NCBI GenBank assembly: GCA_009929695.1
Contig: RZZW01000017.1
Location: forward strand, 1-59,329
Reading direction: 5' to 3'
Length of the DNA stretch: 59,329 nucleotides
DNA from: Clostridia bacterium
GTDB taxonomy: Bacteria > Bacillota > Clostridia > Oscillospirales > Ruminococcaceae
Shown here: positions 35,359-43,511 of the stretch, piece after piece
How positions within the stretch are numbered: position 1 is the first letter of the stretch
How the letters are laid out: the number at the start of each line of letters is the position of its first letter
Program-made: the position numbers and the translations under genes
The notes under the pieces: model-generated
The model's database searches: none
What the model was told of the DNA's origin: nothing
What the model saw: the letters and a program-made list of their open reading frames with translations, nothing else

Positions 35359-38300
35359 ATGGTATATCGTATTTATGTTGAAAAAAAGCCGGAATACGCC
35401 GTCGAAGCAAAGGGTGTTCTGCACGAAATTCGCCACCTTTTGCGCATTAAAAGCGTCACAAAACTGCGCCTTTTAAATCGCTACGACGTTGAGGGCATCA
35501 GCAAGGAGCTTTTTGACGAGAGCAAAAACACCGTTTTCAGCGAGCCGCAGCTCGACGTAATTTACGACGAAATGCCAAGCGGTGCCGACGCTGTTCTCGC
35601 GACGGAATACCTGCCCGGCCAGTTTGACCAGCGCGCAGCCTCCGCCGCCGAGTGCATTCAGCTCATCAGCCAGGGCGACCGCCCCGACGTTGCGACAGCC
35701 CGCCTTTACCTTATATATGGCACGCCCACAGCGGCAGAGCTTGACGAAATCGAAAAATACCTAATCAACCCCGTCGAAGCCCGCCCCGCCTCGCTCGACG
35801 AAAAAACAACGCTAAAAGCAAGCTACGCAATCCCGACATCAGTCGAGACGCTCGCAGGCTTTAACTCGCTCGACGCGCAGGGCTTGTCTGATTTTGTAAA
35901 CAAATACGGCCTTGCAATGGACGCGGACGACGCGGCCTTCTGCCAAGCGTATTTCAAAAAAGAAAACCGCGAGCCGACGATAACCGAAATCCGCATGATT
36001 GACACATATTGGTCAGACCATTGCCGCCACACTACGTTTGGCACGATTCTTGACGACGTGAAAATCGACGACGCAGACACAAAAGCCGCGTATGAAAAAT
36101 ATCTTGAAATGCGCGAGGAAATTCACGCGGGCAAAAATAAACCTGTCTGCTTAATGGATTTAGGCACTATTGCGGGCAAATATCTAAAGAAAAAAGGCGT
36201 GCTTAAAAATCTCGACGAAAGCGACGAAATTAACGCGTGCAGCGTCAAAATAAAGGTCGATAACAACGGCAAAAACGAGGACTGGCTGCTCTTATTCAAA
36301 AACGAAACGCACAACCACCCGACGGAAATCGAGCCTTTCGGCGGCGCGGCGACCTGCATCGGCGGCGCTATCCGCGACCCGCTTGCAAACCGCGGCTACG
36401 TATATCAGGCAATGCGCGTCACAGGCGCGGGCGACCCGCTTGTGCCTGTTAAAGACACAATGAAGGGCAAGCTGCCACAGCGCAAGCTTGTGCAGACAGC
36501 CGCCGCAGGCTATTCAAGCTACGGCAACCAAATCGGCCTCGCCACAGGCATGGTCGACGAGCTTTACCACAAGGGCTACATGGCAAAACGCATGGAAATA
36601 GGCGCGGTAGTGGGCGCTGTCCCCGAAGAAAACGTGCGCCGTGAAGAGCCGCTCGCGGGCGACGTTGTAATCTTGCTCGGTGGCCGCACAGGCCGCGACG
36701 GCTGCGGCGGCGCAACAGGCTCGTCAAAGGCACACAAGCTTGAAAGCCTTGAAACCTGCGGCGCAGAGGTGCAAAAGGGCAACGCCCCTGTCGAGCGCAA
36801 GCTTCAGCGCCTTTTCCGCACAAAGGAAGCCACGCTCATGATTAAGCGCTGCAACGACTTTGGCGCGGGCGGCGTTTCGGTGGCAATAGGCGAGCTTGCT
36901 GACGGCCTTACAATCGACTTAAATCGAGTTCCCAAAAAATACGAAGGTCTTGACGGCACAGAGCTTGCCATAAGCGAAAGCCAAGAGCGCATGGCTGTGG
37001 TGGTGTCTGCCGACGACGCACAGCGCTTTATAAAAGCCGCAAATAAAGAAAACCTCGAGGCCACAATCGTCGCCACAGTCACCGAGTCTCCGCGCCTTGT
37101 AATGCAGTGGAACGGCAAGGTTATCTGCGACATCGCTCGCGATTTCTTAAATTCAAACGGCGCAGAAAAGCACATGGCAGCCGAGGTCGCCGCAATGCCC
37201 ATCGAAAAACGCGACATTGACGACGCTCCGATCGCCGATAAACTATCAGAATTAATGAGCGATTTAAATATCTGCAGCAAAAAAGGTCTGTCCGAGCGCT
37301 TTGACTCAACAATCGGCGCGGGCAGCGTGCTGATGCCGTTTGGAGGCAAAATGCAGCTCACGCCCGTTCAAACAATGGCGGCAAAGCTGCCTGTTTTGCA
37401 CGGCGACACAACAACGTGCAGCGGCATGGCGTGGGGCTATAACCCGTTTATAACCGAAAAAAATCAGTATCACGGCGCGTATCTCGCAGTGCTCGAAAGC
37501 GTGTCAAAGCTTGTCGCGGCAGGCTTTAGCGCAAAAGACGCATATTTAACATTCCAAGAATATTTCGAGCGTTTGGGCCGCGACCCGAAGCGTTGGGGTC
37601 AGCCGCTTGCGGCACTTCTCGGCGCACTCGACGCGCAGGTCGATTTCGGCGTCGCCGCAATCGGCGGCAAGGACAGCATGAGCGGCAGCTTTGAGGACAT
37701 CGATGTCCCGCCGACGCTCGTCAGCTTCGCTATCGCCGCAGGCAACACAAATAATGTTATTTCACCCGAATTTAAGCTCCCCGGAAGCAAGGTTGTCCTC
37801 CTCGCGCCCGCAATGCGCGACGCATGGCTGCCAAATGCCGAGAGCCAAAAGCTCATTTTCACACAGGTTGAAAAGCTTATCGCCGATAAAAAAGTGCTAT
37901 CCGCATGGACGTGCACGCTCGGCGGCGCGGCAGAGGGTCTTGTCAAAATGTGCCTCGGCAACCGCGTAGGCTTTAAGGCGACGGACGCGCTCACAAAAGA
38001 CATGCTGTTCAAATACAGCTACGGCAGCTTTATTTTAGAGCTTGCCGAGGATATCGACGTGGGCGTAAAAATCGGCGAAACAACAGGCCGCTATACGTTT
38101 GAGGCGTGCGGTGAAATTATCAACTTAGATGATATTCAAAAGGTCTACGAGGAAAAGCTGGAGCCTGTTTTACCGTACCACACAGTCGAGGACGAAAACG
38201 CAGATAAGGCAGTCGAGCCTGTTTCGTACAAGGCAGTCACGCGCATGACACCTAAAATCGGCGTGGCAAAGCCAAAGGTCTTAATTCCTGTTTTCCCCGG

Positions 38301-39069
38301 CACAAACTGTGAGTTCGACTCCGCAAAGGCAGTCGAGCGCGCGGGCGGCGAGCCTGAAATTTTTGTAATCAACAACCTTTCGTCTAAGGACGTAGCCGAA
38401 AGCGTCGACGCAGTGAAAAAAATCATCGGCGAAAGCCAAATGATATTCCTGCCGGGCGGCTTCTCGGGCGGCGACGAGCCGGAGGGCAGCGCAAAGTTCA
38501 TCAACGCGTTCTTCCGCAACCCCGCCATCACAGACGCAGTACACGATATGCTCAAAAACCGCGACGGCCTTATGCTCGGCATCTGCAACGGTTTCCAAGC
38601 GCTGATTAAGCTCGGCCTTGTGCCGTTTGGCGAAATAGTCAAAACAGACGCACAGTGCCCGACGCTCACGTTTAACACAATCGGCCGCCACCAAAGCATG
38701 CTCGTGCGCACGCGCGTTGCAAGCAATATGTCACCGTGGCTGCAATATTCAAACGTCGGCGACATCAACACCGTAGCCATAAGCCACGGCGAGGGACGCT
38801 TTGTCGCGAATGAAGAGACGCTCGCAAAGCTAATCAAAAACGGTCAGCTCGCCACACAATATGTCGATTTAGACGGCAACCCCACAATGGACGTGCGCTA
38901 TAACCCCAACGGCAGCTACATGGCAATCGAAGGCATCACAAGCCCAGACGGAAGAATTTTCGGCAAAATGGCCCACACCGAACGCAGCGGCAACAACCTC
39001 TACAAAAACGTAGAAGGCAACAAATACCAAAAGCTTCTCGAAGGTGGCGTCGATTATTTCAAGCTGTGA
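35359..39069 (+). CDS. purL: Phosphoribosylformylglycinamidine synthase, single-chain clostridial form
   Basis: Makes FGAM from FGAR, glutamine and ATP. This 1236-residue chain combines what Bacillus splits over PurS, PurL and PurQ. Residues 1-80 are PurS-like (MVYRIYVEKKPEYAVEAKGV). The central synthetase has two AIRS-like halves (TYWSDHCRHTTF, ETHNHPTEIEPFGGAATCIG, RCNDFGAGGVSVAIGELADG, GGKDSMSGSF). The C-terminal glutaminase (from about 970) shows PVFPGTNCEFDSAKA, the catalytic Cys in MLGICNGFQALIKLG and the His-Glu of ISHGEGRFVA. Its last codons are the left arm of an inverted repeat. Confidence 0.95.
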   Translation: MVYRIYVEKKPEYAVEAKGVLHEIRHLLRIKSVTKLRLLNRYDVEGISKELFDESKNTVFSEPQLDVIYDEMPSGADAVLATEYLPGQFDQRAASAAECIQLISQGDRPDVATARLYLIYGTPTAAELDEIEKYLINPVEARPASLDEKTTLKASYAIPTSVETLAGFNSLDAQGLSDFVNKYGLAMDADDAAFCQAYFKKENREPTITEIRMIDTYWSDHCRHTTFGTILDDVKIDDADTKAAYEKYLEMREEIHAGKNKPVCLMDLGTIAGKYLKKKGVLKNLDESDEINACSVKIKVDNNGKNEDWLLLFKNETHNHPTEIEPFGGAATCIGGAIRDPLANRGYVYQAMRVTGAGDPLVPVKDTMKGKLPQRKLVQTAAAGYSSYGNQIGLATGMVDELYHKGYMAKRMEIGAVVGAVPEENVRREEPLAGDVVILLGGRTGRDGCGGATGSSKAHKLESLETCGAEVQKGNAPVERKLQRLFRTKEATLMIKRCNDFGAGGVSVAIGELADGLTIDLNRVPKKYEGLDGTELAISESQERMAVVVSADDAQRFIKAANKENLEATIVATVTESPRLVMQWNGKVICDIARDFLNSNGAEKHMAAEVAAMPIEKRDIDDAPIADKLSELMSDLNICSKKGLSERFDSTIGAGSVLMPFGGKMQLTPVQTMAAKLPVLHGDTTTCSGMAWGYNPFITEKNQYHGAYLAVLESVSKLVAAGFSAKDAYLTFQEYFERLGRDPKRWGQPLAALLGALDAQVDFGVAAIGGKDSMSGSFEDIDVPPTLVSFAIAAGNTNNVISPEFKLPGSKVVLLAPAMRDAWLPNAESQKLIFTQVEKLIADKKVLSAWTCTLGGAAEGLVKMCLGNRVGFKATDALTKDMLFKYSYGSFILELAEDIDVGVKIGETTGRYTFEACGEIINLDDIQKVYEEKLEPVLPYHTVEDENADKAVEPVSYKAVTRMTPKIGVAKPKVLIPVFPGTNCEFDSAKAVERAGGEPEIFVINNLSSKDVAESVDAVKKIIGESQMIFLPGGFSGGDEPEGSAKFINAFFRNPAITDAVHDMLKNRDGLMLGICNGFQALIKLGLVPFGEIVKTDAQCPTLTFNTIGRHQSMLVRTRVASNMSPWLQYSNVGDINTVAISHGEGRFVANEETLAKLIKNGQLATQYVDLDGNPTMDVRYNPNGSYMAIEGITSPDGRIFGKMAHTERSGNNLYKNVEGNKYQKLLEGGVDYFKL

Positions 39070-39088
39070 TAACAGCTTGAAATAGTCG
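39051..39088. repeat. Inverted copy of the 3' end of purL
   Basis: The last 17 bases before and into the purL stop (39051-39067) are repeated in inverse at 39072-39088 with a single G-T mismatch, giving a 17-bp stem around a GATA loop that contains the stop codon. There is no T-run after it, so it is not a standard terminator. Confidence 0.75.
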
Positions 39089-39565
39089 AAAGAAGAAAGA
39101 ATAGAGAAGAAAGAAAATATAAAATGCGCGATAATTTTTTACAAGAGCGCACGTTCAAATTTGCTGTAAATATATTGCGGCTCTGCCGCGATATGCAAAA
39201 GAACGGCGATTATGTGCTGTCAAAGCAGCTTCTAAAAAGCGGTACAAGTGTCGGCGCAAATATACGTGAAGCCAACTACGCAATAAGCGAAGCGGAATTT
39301 GTAGCAAAATTTCAAATTGCGCTTAAAGAGGCAGCCGAAACGGAATACTGGCTTTTATTGCTTATAGAGACAGAATCAGACAATTGTTACTACAAAGAGC
39401 TTTGCACCGAATGCAACGCAATAAAACGAATTTTAATTAAATCATCATTAACTGCAAAAACAAAAGAAATCTAAACGCAAAACTAAAAAAACGCACACCC
39501 TATTAAAACGTTACCGCGACGCGGTAACACCTTAATTCTTCTTTTTTATTGCTTATTTTATATAT
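39089..39565 (+). mobile_element. Stop-abutting element C carrying a four-helix-bundle gene
   Basis: Purine-rich left arm (39089-39123, AAAGAAGAAAGAATAGAG type), a coding gene (39124-39474), then a hairpin GTTACCGC/GCGGTAAC (39511-39529) and a pyrimidine arm (TTCTTCTTTTTTATTGC). The right end matches the terminal motif of elements A, B and D. It sits between the purL stop and the purB ribosome binding site. Of the four copies it is the only one with a gene inside, so it may be the parent form. Transposition itself is inferred. Confidence 0.55.
39124..39474 (+). CDS. Four-helix-bundle protein (S23 / rRNA intervening-sequence type)
   Basis: A 116-residue, all-helical protein. The family pattern is clear: FKFAVNILRLCRDMQKNGD, then LSKQLLKSGTSVGANIREAN (the strongest signature), KFQIALKEAAETEYWLLLLI and a last helix ECNAIKRILIKS. 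Members are encoded in intervening sequences of 23S rRNA genes and as free-standing genes, and are structurally related to the Avd helper of diversity-generating retroelements. Molecular role is not known. The start lacks a strong ribosome binding site (only AGAAAG). It lies within element C between purL and purB. Confidence 0.85.
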   Translation: MRDNFLQERTFKFAVNILRLCRDMQKNGDYVLSKQLLKSGTSVGANIREANYAISEAEFVAKFQIALKEAAETEYWLLLLIETESDNCYYKELCTECNAIKRILIKSSLTAKTKEI

Positions 39566-39578
39566 GAGGAGATATTTA

Positions 39579-41018
39579 ATGTCTACAAATCACGATTCCT
39601 ACATCAGCCCATTCCAAACGCGTTATGCTTCTAAGGAGATGCAGTATATTTTCTCGGAGGACAACAAGTTTAAAACTTGGCGCAGGCTGTGGATTGCTCT
39701 TGCTAAGGCTGAAAAGGCGAATGGGCTTGACATCACCGACGCGCAGATTGCAAGCCTTGAAAAATATAAGGACGATATAAATTACGACGTCGCCATCGCG
39801 CGTGAAAAAGAGTGCCGACACGACGTTATGAGCCATGTCTACGCCTACGGTGTGCAGTGCCCCGACGCAAAAGGCATAATTCACCTCGGCGCAACAAGCT
39901 GCTACGTCGGCGACAACACAGATGTGCTTGTGATGAAAGAGGCACTTTTAGTGGTGCGACGCAAGCTTGTGGGCGTTATGGCGTTGCTCGCGAAATTTGC
40001 CGACGAATACAAGGCGATGCCCGCGCTCGCGTACACACATTTGCAGCCCGCGCAGCTGACAACAGTCGGCAAACGCGCCACGCTGTGGCTGAACGAGCTT
40101 TATATGGACTATGAGGAGCTCGAGCACCGCATAAACACCCTCGCGCTACTTGGCAGCAAGGGCACAACGGGCACGCAGGCAAGCTTTGTCGAGCTTTTCG
40201 ACGGCGACAGCGCCAAGATAAAAGCCGTCGAGCAGTCGATAGCAAAAGAGCTTGGCATCGAGAAAATCGTGCCTGTTTCGGGTCAAACATATTCGCGCAA
40301 AATGGACTATAACGTCGTCTCAACGCTGTCCGGCATAGCCCAAAGCGCAATGAAATTCGGCAACGATATGCGCCTTCTCGCAAACTTTAAAGAGATGGAG
40401 GAGCCGTTTGAAAAAAGTCAAATCGGCTCGTCCGCAATGCCGTATAAACGCAACCCCATGCGCTGCGAGCGCATTTGCGCACTGGCGCGCTACGTCATGG
40501 CAGACGTGCTAAACCCCGCGTTCACCGCCGGCACACAGTGGTTCGAGCGCACGCTCGACGACTCCGCAAATAAGCGCATCTCCGTCGCCGAAGCGTTCCT
40601 CGGCGTCGACGCGATATTAAATATAATGCTCAACGTCTGCGACGGTCTTGTCGTTTATCCAAAGGTTGTCCGCGCCAGAATTATGAGCGAGCTGCCGTTT
40701 ATGGCGAGCGAAAATATCATGATGAGCGCCGTCAAAAAGGGCGGCGACAGGCAAGAGCTTCACGAAAAAATCCGCGTCTACGCACAGCAGGCGGCAAAGG
40801 TCGTCAAGGAAGAGGGCGGCAAAAACGACCTCATCGAGCGCATCTGCGCCGACGAAAGCTTTGGCTTGAATTTTGAAGAAATTGAAGCAATCTTAAAGCC
40901 CGAGGACTTCACCGGCCGCAGCGAACAGCAGGTGACAGAATACCTCACCGAGGTAATAGCCCCCGTCCTCGCCGCGCACAAAGAAGCCCTCGGCGAAAAA
41001 GCGGAGCTTAGTGTCTAA
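39579..41018 (+). CDS. purB: Adenylosuccinate lyase
   Basis: Acts twice in purine synthesis, releasing fumarate from SAICAR and from adenylosuccinate. The 479-residue protein is the longer PurB form. Superfamily signatures: CRHDVMSHVYAYG, IHLGATSCYVGDNTD, YTHLQPAQLTTVGKRA, and the mobile loop QIGSSAMPYKRNPMRCERIC with the catalytic Ser. ATG 39579 is chosen because GAGGAGAT lies 6 bases upstream; earlier in-frame starts lie in the right arm of element C. Confidence 0.95.
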   Translation: MSTNHDSYISPFQTRYASKEMQYIFSEDNKFKTWRRLWIALAKAEKANGLDITDAQIASLEKYKDDINYDVAIAREKECRHDVMSHVYAYGVQCPDAKGIIHLGATSCYVGDNTDVLVMKEALLVVRRKLVGVMALLAKFADEYKAMPALAYTHLQPAQLTTVGKRATLWLNELYMDYEELEHRINTLALLGSKGTTGTQASFVELFDGDSAKIKAVEQSIAKELGIEKIVPVSGQTYSRKMDYNVVSTLSGIAQSAMKFGNDMRLLANFKEMEEPFEKSQIGSSAMPYKRNPMRCERICALARYVMADVLNPAFTAGTQWFERTLDDSANKRISVAEAFLGVDAILNIMLNVCDGLVVYPKVVRARIMSELPFMASENIMMSAVKKGGDRQELHEKIRVYAQQAAKVVKEEGGKNDLIERICADESFGLNFEEIEAILKPEDFTGRSEQQVTEYLTEVIAPVLAAHKEALGEKAELSV

Positions 41019-41252
41019 ATTAATTAAAAATTAAGAATGAAAAGTGAAAAATTAAGGTGCGACGTCTGCTGATGCCACATTTTAATGAATAGCACACTTT
41101 GTCATTCTGAGCGAAGCGAAGAATCTTTTGCGCGTTATTGCAGGTTTTAAGATTCTTCGCTTCGCTCAGAATGACAAAAAACTGCAAAGCATTAGAATGT
41201 GACGCCGCAGCGTCACTCATTAATTCTTCATTCTTAACTTTTCATTATTACA
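41019..41252. repeat. Stop-abutting palindromic element D with nested TGTCATTCTGAG repeat
   Basis: Left arm AATTAAGAATGAAAAGTG type and right arm CTTCATTCTTAACTTTTC type are inverted copies. Inner matching blocks are a GTGCGACG...ATGCCAC segment on the left and the hairpin GTGACG/CGTCAC (41199-41216) on the right. A full TGTCATTCTGAG repeat occupies 41100-41176. It begins on the first base after the purB stop. Confidence 0.75.
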
Positions 41253-41272
41253 AGAAAGGGTGGCGTGTATAA

Positions 41273-42142
41273 ATGAGTAGTAAGGTCACCGGTCACACGC
41301 AGATGCTTTGCGTGCTTGGCACACCTATTTCGCACAGCATCAGCCCGCAAATGCACAACGAAGCGTGCGCGCTGCTCGGGCTCGATTACGAATATCTCGC
41401 GTTTGACATCGGCACGGACAACTTAAAAACCGTCACCGACGCTCTGCGCGTCATGAATGTCCGCGGCTTTAACCTCACAATGCCGAACAAAAACCTCATG
41501 GCGCAGCTTTGCGACAAGCTCTCGCCCGCGTCGGAAATAGCGGGCGCTGTCAACACCGTCGTCAACGATAACGGCGTTTTCACAGGCTACACAACGGACG
41601 GCGTTGGCTTCATGCAAAGCGCAAGAGCGGCGGGTTGCCCGCTTGAGGGCAAACGCGCCGTCATTTTAGGCGCGGGCGGCGCAGGCGTGCCGATAATCAT
41701 TCAAGCGGCAATCGACGGCACAAAAAGCATCGACGTTTTCAAACGCAAAAACGCATCGTGGGACAAAACACAAGCGCTTGTCGACATGGTAAACGCCCGC
41801 ACAAGTTGCACCGTGCGGCTGCTTGATATCGCCGATAAAACGCAGCTTAAAGAGAGCATGAAAAACGCCGAGGTTCTCGTCAACACAACGTCAGTGGGCA
41901 TGTCGCCAAACGACGAGGATTGCCTAATTCCCGACGCGTCATATTTTCACAAAGGGCTTGCGGTGGGCGATATAATCTACAATCCGCGCGTGACAAAGCT
42001 TATGAAAATGGCGCAGTCAGAGGGATGTAAAACATTTAACGGACTTTACATGCTCTTATATCAAGGCGCAGAATCGTTCCGATTATGGACAGGCATCGAA
42101 ATGCCAATCGAACCGATCAAACAAAAATATTTTAGCGAATAG
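41273..42142 (+). CDS. aroE: Shikimate dehydrogenase
   Basis: Reduces 3-dehydroshikimate to shikimate with NADPH. The 289-residue protein has the substrate site GTPISHSISPQMHNEAC, the catalytic Lys in NLTMPNKNLMAQL, the D of GYTTDGVGF, the nucleotide-binding loop AVILGAGGAGVPI and the TTSVGMSPNDED region. It could also be a shikimate/quinate dehydrogenase. Together with aroF at 24.6 kb it gives two shikimate-pathway genes in the window. It is followed closely by a DUF554 gene. Confidence 0.92.
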   Translation: MSSKVTGHTQMLCVLGTPISHSISPQMHNEACALLGLDYEYLAFDIGTDNLKTVTDALRVMNVRGFNLTMPNKNLMAQLCDKLSPASEIAGAVNTVVNDNGVFTGYTTDGVGFMQSARAAGCPLEGKRAVILGAGGAGVPIIIQAAIDGTKSIDVFKRKNASWDKTQALVDMVNARTSCTVRLLDIADKTQLKESMKNAEVLVNTTSVGMSPNDEDCLIPDASYFHKGLAVGDIIYNPRVTKLMKMAQSEGCKTFNGLYMLLYQGAESFRLWTGIEMPIEPIKQKYFSE

Positions 42143-42151
42143 GGGAAACAG

Positions 42152-42844
42152 ATGCCAATAGGGACAATCACAAACTGCCTTGCAGTGCTCTTTGGAGGAA
42201 TTATAGGCGCGGCGGCGGGGCACGTTATTCCGCAAAAATTAAAGGATAATTTACCAGTCGTTTTCGGGATTTGCTCAATGGGCATAGGCATAAATTCAAT
42301 CATCAAAGCGTCCGCAATGACAGCCGTCGTGCTCACGTTGCTGCTCGGCTTTTCAATAGGTCAGCTTTTGGGCTTAGAGGGCAAAACGGAGCGCTTTTTC
42401 AAAAAACTAGTGCGCGTTTTGCACCTCGGCGGCGACGAAATAGACATGGGGCTTTACGTCACAATAGTCGCGCTTTTCTGTTGCAGCGGCTTTGGCTGGT
42501 ACAGCGTCATGACAGAGGCGATTTCAGGCGACCCAAGCCTTCTTTTCTCAAAAGCGGTGCTCGATTTCTTCACGGCGGTCATTTTCGCCGCCACGCTCGG
42601 AAAAGCAATCTGCGCAATTCCGCTGCCGCAAATAGTCATTTTAATGTGCGTCTACGGCGTGGCAACAGTGATATCGCCGCACATAACACCGTCGATGTTT
42701 GCTGATTTATCAGCCTGCGGCGGCGTTTTAACAATGGCAGCAGGCCTGCGCGTGTCAAAAATCAAAGCGATTCCACTGGTCGATTTAATCCCGTCACTCT
42801 TACTTATTTTGCCAATAAGCGCACTTTGGTCGGCGATAATGTAA
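42152..42844 (+). CDS. DUF554 membrane protein
   Basis: A 230-residue membrane protein with about six to seven helices, starting MPIGTITNCLAVLFGGIIGA. The GLYVTIVALFCCSGFGWYSV and LGKAICAIPLPQIVILMCVY stretches fit DUF554 (YdfK/YqgA) proteins, whose function is unknown; a transport role is often suspected. It starts 9 bases after aroE with GGGGAAA upstream and is likely co-transcribed. Confidence 0.82.
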   Translation: MPIGTITNCLAVLFGGIIGAAAGHVIPQKLKDNLPVVFGICSMGIGINSIIKASAMTAVVLTLLLGFSIGQLLGLEGKTERFFKKLVRVLHLGGDEIDMGLYVTIVALFCCSGFGWYSVMTEAISGDPSLLFSKAVLDFFTAVIFAATLGKAICAIPLPQIVILMCVYGVATVISPHITPSMFADLSACGGVLTMAAGLRVSKIKAIPLVDLIPSLLLILPISALWSAIM

Positions 42845-42910
42845 GCTTGAATAAACCTAGAGAACGCGCAATACGCGCCCATATATTTCACCATGAATTT
42901 AATGCGGATT

Positions 42911-42938
42911 GTAGGGACGCCATGTATGGCGTCCCTAC
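42911..42938. repeat. Minimal GTAGGG/CCCTAC palindrome
   Basis: A perfect short palindrome, GTAGGGACGCCATGTATGGC then GTCCCTAC. It is the most compact form of the family in the window. Confidence 0.8.
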
Positions 42939-42977
42939 AATATCAAAAGCAAGAAACAGAAAAAAGCACGAATTTAT

Positions 42978-43039
42978 TTTGATATTCAAAGCATATTGAC
43001 AAACGCATTATGATATAATATAATAATTTGAAGTTCAAA
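42978..43039 (+). promoter_or_regulatory. marR-degV promoter bracketed by two FabT-like boxes
   Basis: TTGACA (42996-43001), 17-base spacer, TATAAT (43019-43024). Two 13-base palindromes of form TTTGA-N3-TCAAA flank it: TTTGATATTCAAA (42978-42990) and TTTGAAGTTCAAA (43027-43039), centres 49 bases apart. FabT, a MarR protein of streptococci, binds TTTGATTATCAAA-like sites, so autoregulation by the MarR product is likely. Confidence 0.65.
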
Positions 43040-43063
43040 GTTTTTTACAAAGGGGGCACGCGG

Positions 43064-43501
43064 GTGAATGTGCAGACAGACAGGCTCAACACCTTTCTCG
43101 TCAGTGTCTTTAACAATATTTTAAGGCTCGAGGAGGAGAATTTGCACAAGGTGTGCAAAAATCTTTCAGTCACCGAGCTTCATGTGCTCGACGCCGTTCA
43201 CTGGCTCGGCAACGGCGCGTGTATGGCGGATATCGCCGCGCGTCTGCACGTCACGGCGGGCACGCTCACTGCGTCTGTAAAAACGCTCGAGCAAAAGGGA
43301 TATCTTATCCGCAAACGCAGCGAAAACGACAAAAGGCGAGTTGTCGCCGTGCTCACAGAGCGCTGCGCACCGGTGCTTTACGCGCATAGCAGTTTTCACA
43401 AAAACCTATGCGGCGACGCCGTAAAAAACCTTTCACAACACGAAATTTCAGTCCTCGGCGATGCTCTTCAAAATTTGCACGCCTATTTTTCAAAGCTTTA
43501 G
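43064..43501 (+). CDS. MarR-family regulator, FabT-like candidate
   Basis: A 145-residue winged-helix repressor (VNVQTDRLNTFLVSVFNNIL). The DNA-binding part is typical: LSVTELHVLDAVHWLGNGAC, MADIAARLHVTAGTLTASVK (recognition helix) and GYLIRKRSENDKRRVVAVLT (wing). GTG 43064 is chosen with AAAGGGGG 7 bases upstream; a TTG at 43028 would fall inside the operator. FabT-like palindromes around the promoter and an adjacent DegV gene point to fatty-acid control, an inference not provable here. Confidence 0.82.
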   Translation: MNVQTDRLNTFLVSVFNNILRLEEENLHKVCKNLSVTELHVLDAVHWLGNGACMADIAARLHVTAGTLTASVKTLEQKGYLIRKRSENDKRRVVAVLTERCAPVLYAHSSFHKNLCGDAVKNLSQHEISVLGDALQNLHAYFSKL

Positions 43502-43511
43502 GAGAACGATT

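Noticed and set aside
39089..39565. Element C as part of a diversity-generating retroelement
   Set aside because: The protein resembles the Avd fold, but no reverse transcriptase, template repeat or variable repeat was found around it.
41100..41176. CATTCTGAG repeat as a normal rho-independent terminator
   Set aside because: The stem is long enough but T-runs do not follow, arms vary by insertions, and it occurs both between co-directional genes and nested in other repeats; a repeat element is the better call.
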